DNA of 64,000 nt. Origin: Paenibacillus sp. MZ04-78.2 (GTDB lineage Bacteria; Bacillota; Bacilli; Paenibacillales; NBRC-103111). The notes under the pieces were generated by a model. The model saw nothing but the letters and a program-made list of their open reading frames with translations. It was not told the origin of the DNA and did not search any database. Shown one piece after another: positions 1 through 8,760 of this stretch (position 1 is the first letter of the stretch; every line of letters starts with the position of its first letter). Position numbers and translations under genes: made by a program. The stretch covers positions 1 through 64,000 of the forward strand of contig NZ_JANAVJ010000015.1 of the NCBI RefSeq assembly GCF_024213375.1, read 5' to 3'.

Positions 1-588
<588 letters not shown>

Positions 589-749
589 AGAAAAGCTGAC
601 AAGCTCAAAATTTACTACTGACGAGAATTCTCTTTATGACACTCACTCAATGTTCAGTTTTCAAAGGGCAATTTCTCCAACAAAACCCATACTGTCAAGC
701 ATCTCAAGCTTTGTCGGTTGTTGTCACCTTGTTTAGCGGCGACTTTTAT

Positions 750-885
750 AATATATCACATTTGCCTAACTTAATGCAAGCATTTTTTTCAAAACCATTT
801 TTTTGAAGCTGCTGGATTAAGTTTTTAAAGGCAGCCGTTTTTAGCGGCGAGATTTAATTTAACACATCTTAAGTTTGAAAGTCAA
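750..885 (-). promoter_or_regulatory. Tandem P1/P2 promoters of the rRNA operon
   Basis: Two sigma-A-like promoters read leftwards into the 16S gene. P1 has -35 TTGACT (880-885), a 17-nt spacer and -10 TTAAAT (857-862). P2 has -35 TTGCAT (774-779), an 18-nt spacer and -10 TATATT (750-755). Both are followed by the same start-region sequence, TCGCCGCTAAA, at about 840-850 and 733-743. Tandem promoters are the rule for Bacillales rrn operons. The boxes are read by eye. Confidence 0.7.
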
Positions 886-892
886 CCCTTAA

Positions 893-930
893 AATAAATA
901 AAAATATCCGGCCGCTCGAAAGCAGCCGGA
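893..930 (-). terminator. Intrinsic terminator of thiS-thiG
   Basis: On the minus strand a TCCGGC/GCCGGA stem (907-930) is followed by an AT-rich tail with several U runs (893-906). It lies 17 nt past the thiG stop and separates the thiamine genes from the rRNA promoters downstream. Confidence 0.7.
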
Positions 931-946
931 CGATAACAACACTCTA

Positions 947-1720
947 CTACTCTATCATGCCTTCGACGGGGCTGCTGGCAGACGCATAGCGCTTTTTGGG
1001 GATGCGGCCCGCCAAGAAGCCTTTGCGCCCCGCGACCACAGCCAGCTTGAACGCTTCGGCCATCAGAACAGGGTCATGCGCACCGGCAACAGCCGTGTTC
1101 AACAGCACGCCATCCGCGCCAAGCTCCATAGCTAAGGCAGCATCCGCAGGACCGCCAATGCCCGCATCGACGATAATCGGAACTTTGGCTTCCTCAATAA
1201 TAAAACGCAAATTATTCGGGTTAACGATCCCTTGACCGGAACCGATCGGCGATGCTCCGGGCATAACGGCCGCGGCTCCCGCTTCCTGCAGCTTGCGGGC
1301 CAATATCGGGTCATCCGAAGTATAAGGCAATACGATAAAGCCTTCCTCTACTAAAATTTTCGTTGCCTCCAGCGTTCCTACCGGATCGGGAAGCAGCGTT
1401 TTGGGATCTCCAATCACTTCTACTTTGATCATATCGCAAAGCCCGGAAGCTTTGGACAGCCGCGCAATGCGCACAGCTTCCTCTACAGTATAGGCGCCGG
1501 CCGTATTAGGAAGCAGCGTGAACTTTTTCAAATCTACCGTTTCCAAAAAGTTAAGCGCATCTGGATTGTCGATCGGCAAACGGCGGATGGCAAAAGTCAA
1601 CACTTCCGCATCCGAAGCCTGAACAGCCTGCTCTTGAATCTTCAAATCCGAAAACTTCCCTGTCCCGAGCAGCAGCCGGGATTGAAATTCATAAGGGCCA
1701 ATTTTTAACGTGTCGCTCAT
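947..1720 (-). CDS. thiG: Thiazole synthase ThiG
   Basis: Builds the thiazole phosphate ring of thiamine from 1-deoxy-xylulose 5-phosphate, dehydroglycine and the ThiS thiocarboxylate. The 257-residue TIM-barrel protein has the usual family length. The catalytic Schiff-base lysine is K99 in [10 protein letters not shown], and the phosphate-binding [13 protein letters not shown] and ADGVLLNTA segments are intact. It follows thiS by 29 nt and shares its riboswitch-controlled transcript. No other thi genes are in the window, so glycine oxidase and ThiF must be encoded elsewhere. Confidence 0.97.
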   Translation of the reverse strand: MSDTLKIGPYEFQSRLLLGTGKFSDLKIQEQAVQASDAEVLTFAIRRLPIDNPDALNFLETVDLKKFTLLPNTAGAYTVEEAVRIARLSKASGLCDMIKVEVIGDPKTLLPDPVGTLEATKILVEEGFIVLPYTSDDPILARKLQEAGAAAVMPGASPIGSGQGIVNPNNLRFIIEEAKVPIIVDAGIGGPADAALAMELGADGVLLNTAVAGAHDPVLMAEAFKLAVVAGRKGFLAGRIPKKRYASASSPVEGMIE

Positions 1721-1749
1721 GCTGGTAGCTCCTTCAACATAAATTTTAT

Positions 1750-1950
1750 TCAGCCGCCGCCGACAAAATGGACGATTTCGATCTGGTCTCCGTCGTTCAG
1801 GCGGGCTTCCTCATACCGGGTGCGATCAATAATTTCCCGGTTTAATTCGACAACCAAAATTTTATTGTCCAGTTTAAACGCCGAAAGCAGTTCGGCTACG
1901 GTAGCCGCGTTGTCCATCTCCCTCAGTTCCCCGTTCACGGTTAATCGCAT
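1750..1950 (-). CDS. thiS: Sulfur carrier protein ThiS
   Basis: A 66-residue ubiquitin-fold sulfur carrier for thiazole synthesis. The C-terminus ends in VGGG, the di-glycine tail that is adenylated and then thiocarboxylated. The ATG at 1950 is chosen because GGAGGTG lies 7 nt before it. A longer upstream reading of the frame would run through the riboswitch terminator hairpin and is rejected. It is the first gene of the TPP-controlled operon. Confidence 0.95.
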   Translation of the reverse strand: MRLTVNGELREMDNAATVAELLSAFKLDNKILVVELNREIIDRTRYEEARLNDGDQIEIVHFVGGG

Positions 1951-1983
1951 CCTTATCACCTCCACCCACTTTGCCGATAAAAG

Positions 1984-2013
1984 CAAAAAAAGCCAACCCG
2001 CAGGCGGGCTGGC
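1984..2013 (-). terminator. TPP riboswitch expression-platform terminator
   Basis: On the minus strand a 10-bp stem (GCCAGCCCGC paired with GCGGGTTGGC, 1992-2013) is followed by seven U (1985-1991). It sits between the aptamer and the thiS start, so TPP binding most likely causes premature transcription termination. Confidence 0.88.
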
Positions 2014-2058
2014 CGAATGTTGTCTGCATACTTCATATGCAGTTTGCTGGCATTCGTC

Positions 2059-2180
2059 CACTTCCCTACGCTGGTATAATCCAGTGATGCCTGCTGTACG
2101 CAGACTTCATAACAGGTTCCAAGGGTCAAAGAACACGCTTCTTTTTCTCAGCTCCGCAAGTCGGAGCTCCCCTAGTGGCT
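2059..2180 (-). promoter_or_regulatory. TPP riboswitch (THI box)
   Basis: The minus strand carries the conserved THI-box blocks in order: CTAGGGGAGC (2168-2177), CTGAGA (2147-2152), GACCCTTGGAACCTG (about 2113-2127) and ATACCAGCGTAGGGAAGTGG (2059-2078). It lies 5' of thiS-thiG and ahead of a U-tailed hairpin. This is the classic TPP-sensing attenuator, which lowers thiazole gene expression when thiamine pyrophosphate is plentiful. Confidence 0.96.
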
Positions 2181-2197
2181 ATTTGATTGTCCGATAC

Positions 2198-2225
2198 ATT
2201 ATAGCACAACAGTTAGCTTTTGACA
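2198..2225 (-). promoter_or_regulatory. Promoter of the thiS-thiG transcript
   Basis: -10 TATAAT at 2198-2203 preceded by TGC (extended -10), a 16-nt spacer, and a weak -35 TGTCAA at 2220-2225. It lies about 20 nt before the riboswitch aptamer and overlaps the last codons of ygxA. Confidence 0.6.
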
Positions 2226-3088
2226 TCCTTATACCGCATCTCCAGCACGGATAGTTCCGGGTCATGGGTAAAGACGATTTCTTTAGCCAACGATTTTTTG
2301 ACCAGCTTATTCAAGAGCAGCGGGAGATCCGCTTTAATGTCCGCCAGCTCAGGCTGCTGCTGCAGCTCCTGAAGGCTCCAAGCTTCCTCGCGGCTGGCAA
2401 GCAGTTCGATCAGCGGTTTGCAGCAGCGCTCCATCTTGGACATGACGGAAAATTCGCTGGCCAACAGCAACAGTTGAACGCGCTGTTTTAACGTCTCTTT
2501 ACTTAACGTCAGCTCCTCGTACAGCTTGTACACGCCGGGATTGATCGTCTTCACCTGCCGCCAAACCGTCACCTCCGGATGATTGCCGGAATCGATAATG
2601 ACGATTCGCGCCCAATGATGCAGCGCCTCCAATATATTGTTGTATGCATCGAGCAAATGCTCGTCTAAGATGTATTCCTTACTTTGCGAATAGCATCGCA
2701 AAAATTTGGAGAACTCGATCAGCAGCTTGTGCTCTCTCAGCGGAGGAGGGAACTCAAGCACTTTATGCCGCAGGGTCTCCAAATACATATCCCGATCCAA
2801 GAGTATCTCCCCTTTTAAGATCCAATAAATCATATTGCGATACTCGCCGCGCAAAATCAGCGCATCCAGAGTATCCGGGCTTAACCATCTTTCTTGTATA
2901 CGGCGGTTGTCTTTTATATAATGAACTTGTTGATGAGCGCGTTCGTTATTGTTGCTGACAACCAAAAGCACAATGTCGAATCCGTCGGTGACAGCCGAGA
3001 ACAAAGAAGGATTGTCGACGGCCGCTACGCTGATAACGGACTCTTCTTGACGGAGCCTTTCCACCCAATATGCTTTTAAGGAATCCAT
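2213..3088 (-). CDS. ygxA: Nucleotidyltransferase-like protein, YgxA family
   Basis: A 291-residue protein of the uncharacterised nucleotidyltransferase-like YgxA family. The N-terminal part (FDIVLLVV, then residues 50-110) looks like a divergent nucleotidyltransferase fold without an obvious GS..D.D catalytic motif, so catalysis is doubtful. The rest is helical. The ATG at 3088 has AGGAGG upstream, and the 39 extra in-frame codons before it are not needed. In Bacillus subtilis ygxA also lies next to perR, ygzB and an rrn operon, as here, which supports the call more than the weak sequence motif does. Confidence 0.75.
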   Translation of the reverse strand: MDSLKAYWVERLRQEESVISVAAVDNPSLFSAVTDGFDIVLLVVSNNNERAHQQVHYIKDNRRIQERWLSPDTLDALILRGEYRNMIYWILKGEILLDRDMYLETLRHKVLEFPPPLREHKLLIEFSKFLRCYSQSKEYILDEHLLDAYNNILEALHHWARIVIIDSGNHPEVTVWRQVKTINPGVYKLYEELTLSKETLKQRVQLLLLASEFSVMSKMERCCKPLIELLASREEAWSLQELQQQPELADIKADLPLLLNKLVKKSLAKEIVFTHDPELSVLEMRYKDVKS

Positions 3089-3232
3089 CGTGAAAGCCTC
3101 CTGACGATAGCCACATGCGTTCTTCATTGAAAAGTTATTTCTACATGGAATAGTTATTTCTACATGAAGCCGCCGTTTCCTGCATTCTTTTGTGACGACA
3201 CTCACAATTCTTACAAGAAAGAAGTGAAAGAC

Positions 3233-3619
3233 ATGAAATTCAAGTCAAGTAAAGTAAATGAATTCCGGCTGTGGGGGCTGCTGCTGACCATGGGCGGAAT
3301 GCTTCTGATGATCCTCGGACTTGCCGGGATCGTCTTCGAATGGGGGGCCGCCGGCCGTATGCTTGCAGCCGTATGTATGGTCATCGGGGCCATTGCCATG
3401 CTGGTGAGCATGGGAGTCTATTTTGCCGCGGGAATGATGTCGACCAGCGCTACGGTAATCGAATGCCCCGAATGCGGAAAGCCAACCAAGATGCTGGGGA
3501 AAACAGACCGCTGCATGTTCTGCAAAACGATTCTGACGCTTGACCCGAAATATGCTCCGGCCACCGATTCGGCAGCAAGCCCGACGACGCATCAAGCCAG
3601 TGAAACGACTTCTCCGTAA
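3233..3619 (+). CDS. ygzB: YgzB-like membrane zinc-ribbon protein
   Basis: A 128-residue protein with two transmembrane helices (residues about 13-35 and 42-66), then a CPECG...CMFC zinc ribbon (about 77-102) and a flexible Ser/Thr/Pro tail. It matches the small YgzB (DUF2614) family of Bacillales, whose function is unknown. It is divergent from ygxA and sits in the conserved perR-ygzB-ygxA-rrn neighbourhood. The start at 3233 is the first ATG followed by the family-typical KFKSSKVN; its ribosome binding site (GAAGTGAAAG) is weak. Confidence 0.8.
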   Translation: MKFKSSKVNEFRLWGLLLTMGGMLLMILGLAGIVFEWGAAGRMLAAVCMVIGAIAMLVSMGVYFAAGMMSTSATVIECPECGKPTKMLGKTDRCMFCKTILTLDPKYAPATDSAASPTTHQASETTSP

Positions 3620-3626
3620 CCGCCAT

Positions 3627-3678
3627 AAAATAAACCGGCTCTGCCAATTATCGTTCGATGGCAAGCCGGTTTATTTTG
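3627..3678. terminator. Bidirectional terminator between ygzB and the GH18 gene
   Basis: AAAATAAACCGGCT pairs with AGCCGGTTTATTTT around a small inner GCC/GGC stem. The A-rich and T-rich flanks give a U-tail in both directions, and it lies between two convergent genes. Confidence 0.85.
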
Positions 3679-3688
3679 TTATTGATCG

Positions 3689-5437
3689 TTATTTTTTCGG
3701 TGTTTCCAGTGACGCACTGATCCAGTTCCACGCATCAGGATTCTCGAATCCTCTCCGCCACGATGCGACACCGGCCAAATCGTACTTTTTCACGAGCTCG
3801 ATACGCGCCTTTACCGACGTTTCGTCTTCGATCCAAATTTTGTTGAGCTTGCCCGCTTCCGTATATTCGATGTAATTTTGTCCCGTTTCCGGGGAAAATA
3901 CAGGGGTAAGCTTCTTCTCCTTGATAATGCGCTGGGGCATATCCATAAACACGGCTTTCGAGCTTACTTTGGTTTTGTCGTTCTTTTTCGTTTCGGTCCA
4001 TACCCGCGTATAGAAAGGAATGCTGAGAATCAGCTTGGACGGTGGAATCTGCTCTTCAGTCAGCAGTTCGGAAATCGACTTCTCCACCCACGGCAACGAA
4101 GCGACGGAACCGGCCTTCGGACTGCTCGCCCAATGCTCGTCATAAGCCATCAGCATCATATAGTCGAGCGACTGGATCAGCGCTTTCCGGTCGTAAAACT
4201 TGGACCATGACTCGCTGCTTGATTTGGCGGTGACATCCATGGAAACGACGAGGCCTTGCTCATGCAAGAGCGGCGACATTTCCCGGACGAATTGAACCAG
4301 GTTTTGCTTATCTTTTATATTCACGTTCTCGAAGTCGATGTTGATTCCTTGCAGGGAATACATCTGCGCGAAGGCAAGCAGCTGCTTGATCATCTTCATG
4401 CGTTTGTCGTAAGTGGAGAGCGCTTGGGTCGTCCGCTTCTGCTCGAAGCCGTTGCTGAATAGCCCCCAAACTTGGTACCCTCGGTCGTGAGCCCATTTGA
4501 CATAGGCAGGATCGGCCAAGTTTTTCAGATTGCCCTCGCCGTCCTCCAGATGGAACCACGTCGGACTGACCACATCCAGTCCCGGCATGTCGGGAATTTT
4601 GGCGGTGTCCGGATTTTTCGTCACGACCTGCTCCCAAGTCATATTGATTTTGCCGCTGATGGGCTTTTTAGCCGCGAACGGAGGCTCCGGTACTTTTTTC
4701 GGGATCACTTCGTCCCGGTCGGCAACCAACTGATCCTTGCGGATATATCCCATATAGCCGTTCGTCTGCTGCACCCGGTACCATTCGCCTTCCTCGCCCC
4801 ATACGATCAAGCTCTCTCCCTGCTTCAAATCCGCATAAATCGGAGCTTTGATTGTCGGGTCCCGCCGCATGGCAATCGTTTTATCGGGCTTATCCGGAAT
4901 GGCCATCGTCTTGTACCACCGAATCGTCTCGCCTTCCTTAAAAAGCAAAACGGCCCCCGTATCCGGCGATTCCCGCAAGTCGATCTTATATAATTCTTTC
5001 AGCGGATCGATCGGCAGGTATAAAATCCCCTTCGACTTCTCAAGCGGGAATTTAAGCGTGAACGGCTTTTCGTTGACCATCCCGGTCAACTGGCTGGTTC
5101 GCAGCCGGACCACTTTGTTTTGCGTCGTAATGATCGTCGATTCGCTCGCTTTCTCATAGACCAGCGTCGAATCAATCCGTTCCTTCACAATGTCGAACGG
5201 AAGCTTCAAGCTTTCCTTCTGCCCAACAGCGGGTTGGCCCAGCATACCGCCTTCGGAGAAGATCGGTTTGGGATTACCGTTAAAGTCAGGCTGCTCATGC
5301 TGCCAATTCGGGACATACTTGACCCATAAATAAGCGCCTAAACTAAGACCGCATAAGAGGGCAAAAAACAACAGGACAAAGGTCGTCTTTCTTTTTTTGC
5401 GGCGCGACCCGCCTCCCGCTTCAAACGTCGGTTCCAT
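3689..5437 (-). CDS. Membrane-anchored GH18-family glycosidase with SH3 domain
   Basis: 582 residues. A basic N-terminal stretch is followed by one transmembrane helix (residues about 19-38), a copper-amine-oxidase-N-like or stalk region, a bacterial SH3 segment (about 200-245, ending near GYIRKDQL) and a GH18 TIM barrel. The barrel keeps LQGINIDFENV, the strand-4 GH18 motif, with its acid Glu. Such proteins act on peptidoglycan or chitin-like glycans at the surface, often in spores. The ATG at 5437 has GGGAG before it; 31 further codons upstream lack a ribosome binding site. It stands alone, convergent with ygzB. Confidence 0.85.
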   Translation of the reverse strand: MEPTFEAGGGSRRKKRKTTFVLLFFALLCGLSLGAYLWVKYVPNWQHEQPDFNGNPKPIFSEGGMLGQPAVGQKESLKLPFDIVKERIDSTLVYEKASESTIITTQNKVVRLRTSQLTGMVNEKPFTLKFPLEKSKGILYLPIDPLKELYKIDLRESPDTGAVLLFKEGETIRWYKTMAIPDKPDKTIAMRRDPTIKAPIYADLKQGESLIVWGEEGEWYRVQQTNGYMGYIRKDQLVADRDEVIPKKVPEPPFAAKKPISGKINMTWEQVVTKNPDTAKIPDMPGLDVVSPTWFHLEDGEGNLKNLADPAYVKWAHDRGYQVWGLFSNGFEQKRTTQALSTYDKRMKMIKQLLAFAQMYSLQGINIDFENVNIKDKQNLVQFVREMSPLLHEQGLVVSMDVTAKSSSESWSKFYDRKALIQSLDYMMLMAYDEHWASSPKAGSVASLPWVEKSISELLTEEQIPPSKLILSIPFYTRVWTETKKNDKTKVSSKAVFMDMPQRIIKEKKLTPVFSPETGQNYIEYTEAGKLNKIWIEDETSVKARIELVKKYDLAGVASWRRGFENPDAWNWISASLETPKK

Positions 5438-5553
5438 GGTTTCACTCCCGTCACATGATGAGGAAAAGCTAATGGTTAAAGAAAAAAAGGACGCGTCGAC
5501 CCGCAGCCGCGGGAATCCAGACACGCCCATTATACCTTAATTCTACGAATCTA

Positions 5554-5985
5554 TCATGTCGCCTGCTTGGCACAGTCCGAACAAATGCCGTAAACTTCCA
5601 CCCGATGGCTTTTCACCTGGAATCCGGTCATTTCGCCGGCTGCCTGCTCCAGGTCGTCCAGCGGCTTGTAAGCGAAGTCGACTAGCTTGCCGCATTCCTC
5701 GCAAAGCGCATGGTAGTGCTCGGACAAATCCGCGTCAAAGCGGCTGGAATGATCACCATAGGTCATCTCCCGAACCAATCCGCTTTCGATAAATACCTTA
5801 AGGTTATTGTATACCGTCGCCACGCTCATGCTAGGAAAAAGCGGCGACAACGCTTTATATATGTCATCCGCCGTCGGATGGGACATTGTGTTGATCAAAT
5901 AAGATAAAATGGCATGCCGCTGCGGAGTCATCCGAATGCCCATCGTTTTGAGTTTGTTAAGTGCCTGTTCCAATGAATGGTTCAA
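5554..5985 (-). CDS. perR: Peroxide-responsive repressor PerR (Fur family)
   Basis: 143 residues: an N-terminal winged helix followed by a dimerisation domain. The sensing-metal ligands H36, D84, H90, H92 and D103 and the structural zinc cysteines C95, C98, C135 and C138 are all present. The Asp of GKLVDF is the residue that typically separates PerR from Fur. It represses peroxide-defence genes until metal-catalysed histidine oxidation releases it. Position near ygzB and ygxA agrees with Bacillus subtilis. Confidence 0.93.
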   Translation of the reverse strand: MNHSLEQALNKLKTMGIRMTPQRHAILSYLINTMSHPTADDIYKALSPLFPSMSVATVYNNLKVFIESGLVREMTYGDHSSRFDADLSEHYHALCEECGKLVDFAYKPLDDLEQAAGEMTGFQVKSHRVEVYGICSDCAKQAT

Positions 5986-6026
5986 TGGTGCTCACCGCCT
6001 AATCCGGGAAAAGAGTGTATCACTTT

Positions 6027-6056
6027 ATTTTATCCGGATTTTCAGCAAATTGTCAA
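6027..6056 (-). promoter_or_regulatory. perR promoter
   Basis: -35 TTGACA (6051-6056), an 18-nt spacer and -10 TAAAAT (6027-6032), 41 nt before the perR ATG. The -35 box overlaps the stop codon of the upstream DUF4097-like gene. I see no convincing PerR box. Confidence 0.6.
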
Positions 6057-6964
6057 TTGGCCTCCTGGATGGTAAGCCTGTCGTTGGTATGCAGCTTAAT
6101 CGTATGTTTGCCGCTGCCGACCGTTCCTTGGACGCTGTCTTCTTGAATGGACAAAGGCAGATTGGTTTTGATGCCTCCCTTGTCCCCTGTGCCGTCGATC
6201 CGGTAGTCGCCTTTTTGCGGAAGCTTGACCTCAAGCTTGCCGTGGGTCGTTTTCACGTCCCGGTCGCCGTCGACAACCGCGCCTCTCACTTCGATGGACC
6301 CGTTGGTCGATTGTAATTTTACGCCTTTAAACGTCCCCTACGTGACGACCAGATCCATCCGCGGTTTGCGGTTTCCGAACAGGGCGCCGACGCCTTCGTA
6401 TTCTTTGGCGACAGTCTGGATATTGAGCGTATTGCCGCTCACGCTGTGTTCCAGCTTGGATTCGTTCGCGAGTGCTTGCGCGTCGTCTTCACTGACACCT
6501 TTAACATAAACCTTAACTTCGACTTGAAGCTGGCCGACCGGCCCGGCCTTAAGAACGACGTTGCCACTTTCATTGTCCACCTTCACGTTGTCGACGGGAA
6601 CAGGAAGCTCGATGGCAGTTATGCCTTTATCGAATTTTTTTCCTTCAGCCATCATATCGATCGTCCCGTTAACGTTCAAGCCGTTGAACTTTTTCAGAAG
6701 CTCACCGCTCTGGGCGCTGATAATGACGATGGCAGCGATAAGGACCGCGAAAATAATCCCGCCGATGTCGAGCTTCAATTGACGATCGCTGTTTCCAAAT
6801 TTGATATTGAACAAAATATATTCAATTCCGAGCAAAACAAACAACAGAGGCCACCAATCCGCCAGCATCGTAGTCAGGTGTGTGCCCGTCGTCTTGTCGG
6901 CAATTACGGCGCCGCCGACACATACGAGCAAAATTGCCGCCGTGTAACGGCCCGCCTTATGCAT
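6053..6964 (-). pseudogene. Membrane protein with DUF4097-like repeats, interrupted by in-frame TAG
   Basis: The frame starts at an ATG (6964) with GGAGAG upstream. It encodes three membrane segments (about residues 5-20, 27-45, 58-76) and then a beta-rich DUF4097/adhesin-like region. At 6338-6340 a TAG stops translation after 208 residues. The same frame then continues for another 94 codons of clearly related sequence (QSTNGSIEV, KTTHGKLEVKLP, YRIDGTGDKGGI) to a TGA/TAA-type end at 6053. No frameshift is needed, so this is a single nonsense change, a sequencing error or a programmed readthrough site. It is last in the mgtC-sigma cluster. Confidence 0.75.
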
Positions 6965-6977
6965 GCGAATTCTCTCC

Positions 6978-7613
6978 TTATTTTTTCCTGGATTCTTTAT
7001 AGAACATGAATACCCCGATGGCAATCAAAATCACGGCGCCAAATGACGAACCGACAAAGTCAAATATGCGTTCGAGCCACTGCGGCTTCCCTCCGGCCAA
7101 AAACAACAGCGCGCCCGCTGCGATGAGCGCATAGCCGAATATGTTTCCCTGACGCAGTTTGCGCAGCGGCTTTTCGGATGCAAACGGGGAATCCCCTTCC
7201 ATCCGGGGTTCGTCAAAATATAGGGGATGCCCGTACCCGTTAACCCGATCCGTCTGCTGCAGCGCATCGAAGATATTGTAGAAGTAAGTGACAGGCATAA
7301 GCAGCGAAAACAAAACGATCAGCGGAATGCTTTCCGATCCTCTCGTTGCGAAATATACAATGGCGAAAATATTCATCATAAACAGCAGCATGATCCCCAA
7401 GCCCCGCTGCATCAAGCCCAGATATAATTGTCCGGTGCCTGGAATAAAAAACGAAAATAACCCGGCTAGCCATTTGCTCTTATGAGGCTTCGGTCTGAAA
7501 AAAGGGTCGAACGGCGGTTTTTGAGACTGTCCCCACCGCTCCATTCGTTCCCGCAAAAACTCGTCTTCCCGATCCTCACGATGATAATGTGGGCCTTTCG
7601 GTTGGTCCTGCAT
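6978..7613 (-). CDS. Multi-spanning membrane protein of unknown function
   Basis: 211 residues. A charged cytoplasmic N-terminus (Arg/Glu-rich, about 45 residues) precedes KSKWLAGLFSFFIPGTGQLY, a TM2-like opening helix with the P-G-x-GQ-Y turn seen in small TM2-type proteins. About five membrane segments follow. It lies 15 nt after the anti-sigma gene and 13 nt before the DUF4097-like gene on the same strand, so it is probably part of the sigma-factor operon. I do not recognise a specific function. Confidence 0.7.
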   Translation of the reverse strand: MQDQPKGPHYHREDREDEFLRERMERWGQSQKPPFDPFFRPKPHKSKWLAGLFSFFIPGTGQLYLGLMQRGLGIMLLFMMNIFAIVYFATRGSESIPLIVLFSLLMPVTYFYNIFDALQQTDRVNGYGHPLYFDEPRMEGDSPFASEKPLRKLRQGNIFGYALIAAGALLFLAGGKPQWLERIFDFVGSSFGAVILIAIGVFMFYKESRKK

Positions 7614-7628
7614 TCGTTGATTCCCTCC

Positions 7629-8120
7629 TTATGACAGCAATTGGCGCGATACCGATTCGACGACGTGGAACAATTGAAGGGCGCCGGTACGAACGTCGGC
7701 CTCCCATTGATTCGGATCCAGAGACGCCAGCTTCCCGAATGCGCCGGAAACGATAAACAGGAACGTAGCGGCCATGGCGACCATCCCGTGAAGCAGCTCG
7801 GTACGCCAATAAGGCTTCCATTTGCGCCAGGCCGAGGAAGCTTGCGCCTCGAACGCCGGGTGACCCGGCAGCGGCCGGTCCGATGACGCATGCGCTCTTC
7901 CCGAACGCAAAGCAGACATGACGCGGTCCGTCAACTCCGCAGGCGCCTGTTCGACGGCAAGCTGATCCAACATCAGTTCGAGGTCCAACAAGTCAGACAG
8001 TTTCCTGCGGCATGGAGCGCAAGTCTTCATGTGACGTGCAATCCGATGGTATTCCAATTCAGAGCAGCTTTTATTCAGAAAGCGTAGCAGCTCTTGATCG
8101 TTTGGATGCATGATGGTCAT
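7629..8120 (-). CDS. Zinc-binding anti-sigma factor (ZAS type)
   Basis: 163 residues. The N-terminal ZAS motif HMKTCAPC (His-x3-Cys-x2-Cys) should bind zinc and the partner sigma factor. One transmembrane helix (about 109-128) places a C-terminal region of about 35 residues outside. It probably holds the adjacent ECF sigma factor inactive at the membrane until envelope stress triggers its proteolysis, as RsiW does. The ATG at 8120 has GGAGGTG 7 nt upstream and overlaps the end of the sigma gene by 50 nt, implying translational coupling. Confidence 0.87.
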   Translation of the reverse strand: MTIMHPNDQELLRFLNKSCSELEYHRIARHMKTCAPCRRKLSDLLDLELMLDQLAVEQAPAELTDRVMSALRSGRAHASSDRPLPGHPAFEAQASSAWRKWKPYWRTELLHGMVAMAATFLFIVSGAFGKLASLDPNQWEADVRTGALQLFHVVESVSRQLLS

Positions 8121-8745
8121 GTCCCCGCACCTCCAGCCATTTTTCTTTAAGCAGCGATTTGCCGCGATACAGTCTCGTTTCAATCGTCTTCATCGGCAGC
8201 CCGGTCACATCCGAAATTTCTTGATACGACAACTGTTTGTAGTGATATAAATACAGAATGAGCCGGTATTTGTCCGGCAGGTCGGCGAGCAGCCGCTGCA
8301 TCGTTTCCTGCTCTTCCTTTTGCAGCGCGCGGGCCTCAGGCTCTTCCCGGCGGTCTCCGAACCAGCCCTTAATTTTGTCCAAAATCGCTTCGTACGGCTT
8401 GCGCCGCTGCGAACGCCTGTAGTCGGTGACCAGATTGACGGTCATCCGGTAAAGCCAGGTTTTAAACTTGGCGTCGCCGCGAAAGTTGGCGAGGGAACGG
8501 TACAGCTTGATAAATACTTCCTGAGTCAAATCTTCGGCTGTTTCGCGATGTAAGGTCATGCGATAAATCAGCGTATAGATATAGTCCTGATAACGTGCCA
8601 TCAATACCCGGTACGCTTCTTCATCTCCTTGACGGATTAGGTCGACCAACTGTTCATCCGCCATGCTCTCCACATTGCTCACCGCCTTGATCTGCGCACT
8701 TGAAACCTTAGACGCCGTTCCTCCCCGAACCCCCTTCAAAACCAT
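8071..8745 (-). CDS. ECF-type RNA polymerase sigma factor
   Basis: 224 residues as drawn. Region 2 is DEEAYRVLMARYQDYIYTL through AEDLTQEVFIKLYRSL and FKTWLYRMTVNLVTDYRRSQ. Region 4 is LLADLPDKYRLILYLYHYKQ followed by the SYQEISDVTGLPMKTIETRL helix-turn-helix. Gene order with a ZAS anti-sigma and membrane proteins suggests a SigW-like envelope stress factor; which regulon it controls cannot be told. The true start is unclear: the ATG at 8745 has no ribosome binding site, and the ATG at 8664, just before region 2, has GGAG close by. It starts 15 nt after mgtC. Confidence 0.9.
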   Translation of the reverse strand: MVLKGVRGGTASKVSSAQIKAVSNVESMADEQLVDLIRQGDEEAYRVLMARYQDYIYTLIYRMTLHRETAEDLTQEVFIKLYRSLANFRGDAKFKTWLYRMTVNLVTDYRRSQRRKPYEAILDKIKGWFGDRREEPEARALQKEEQETMQRLLADLPDKYRLILYLYHYKQLSYQEISDVTGLPMKTIETRLYRGKSLLKEKWLEVRGHDHHASKRSRAATLSE

Positions 8746-8760
8746 TCAAAAAGTTTTATT

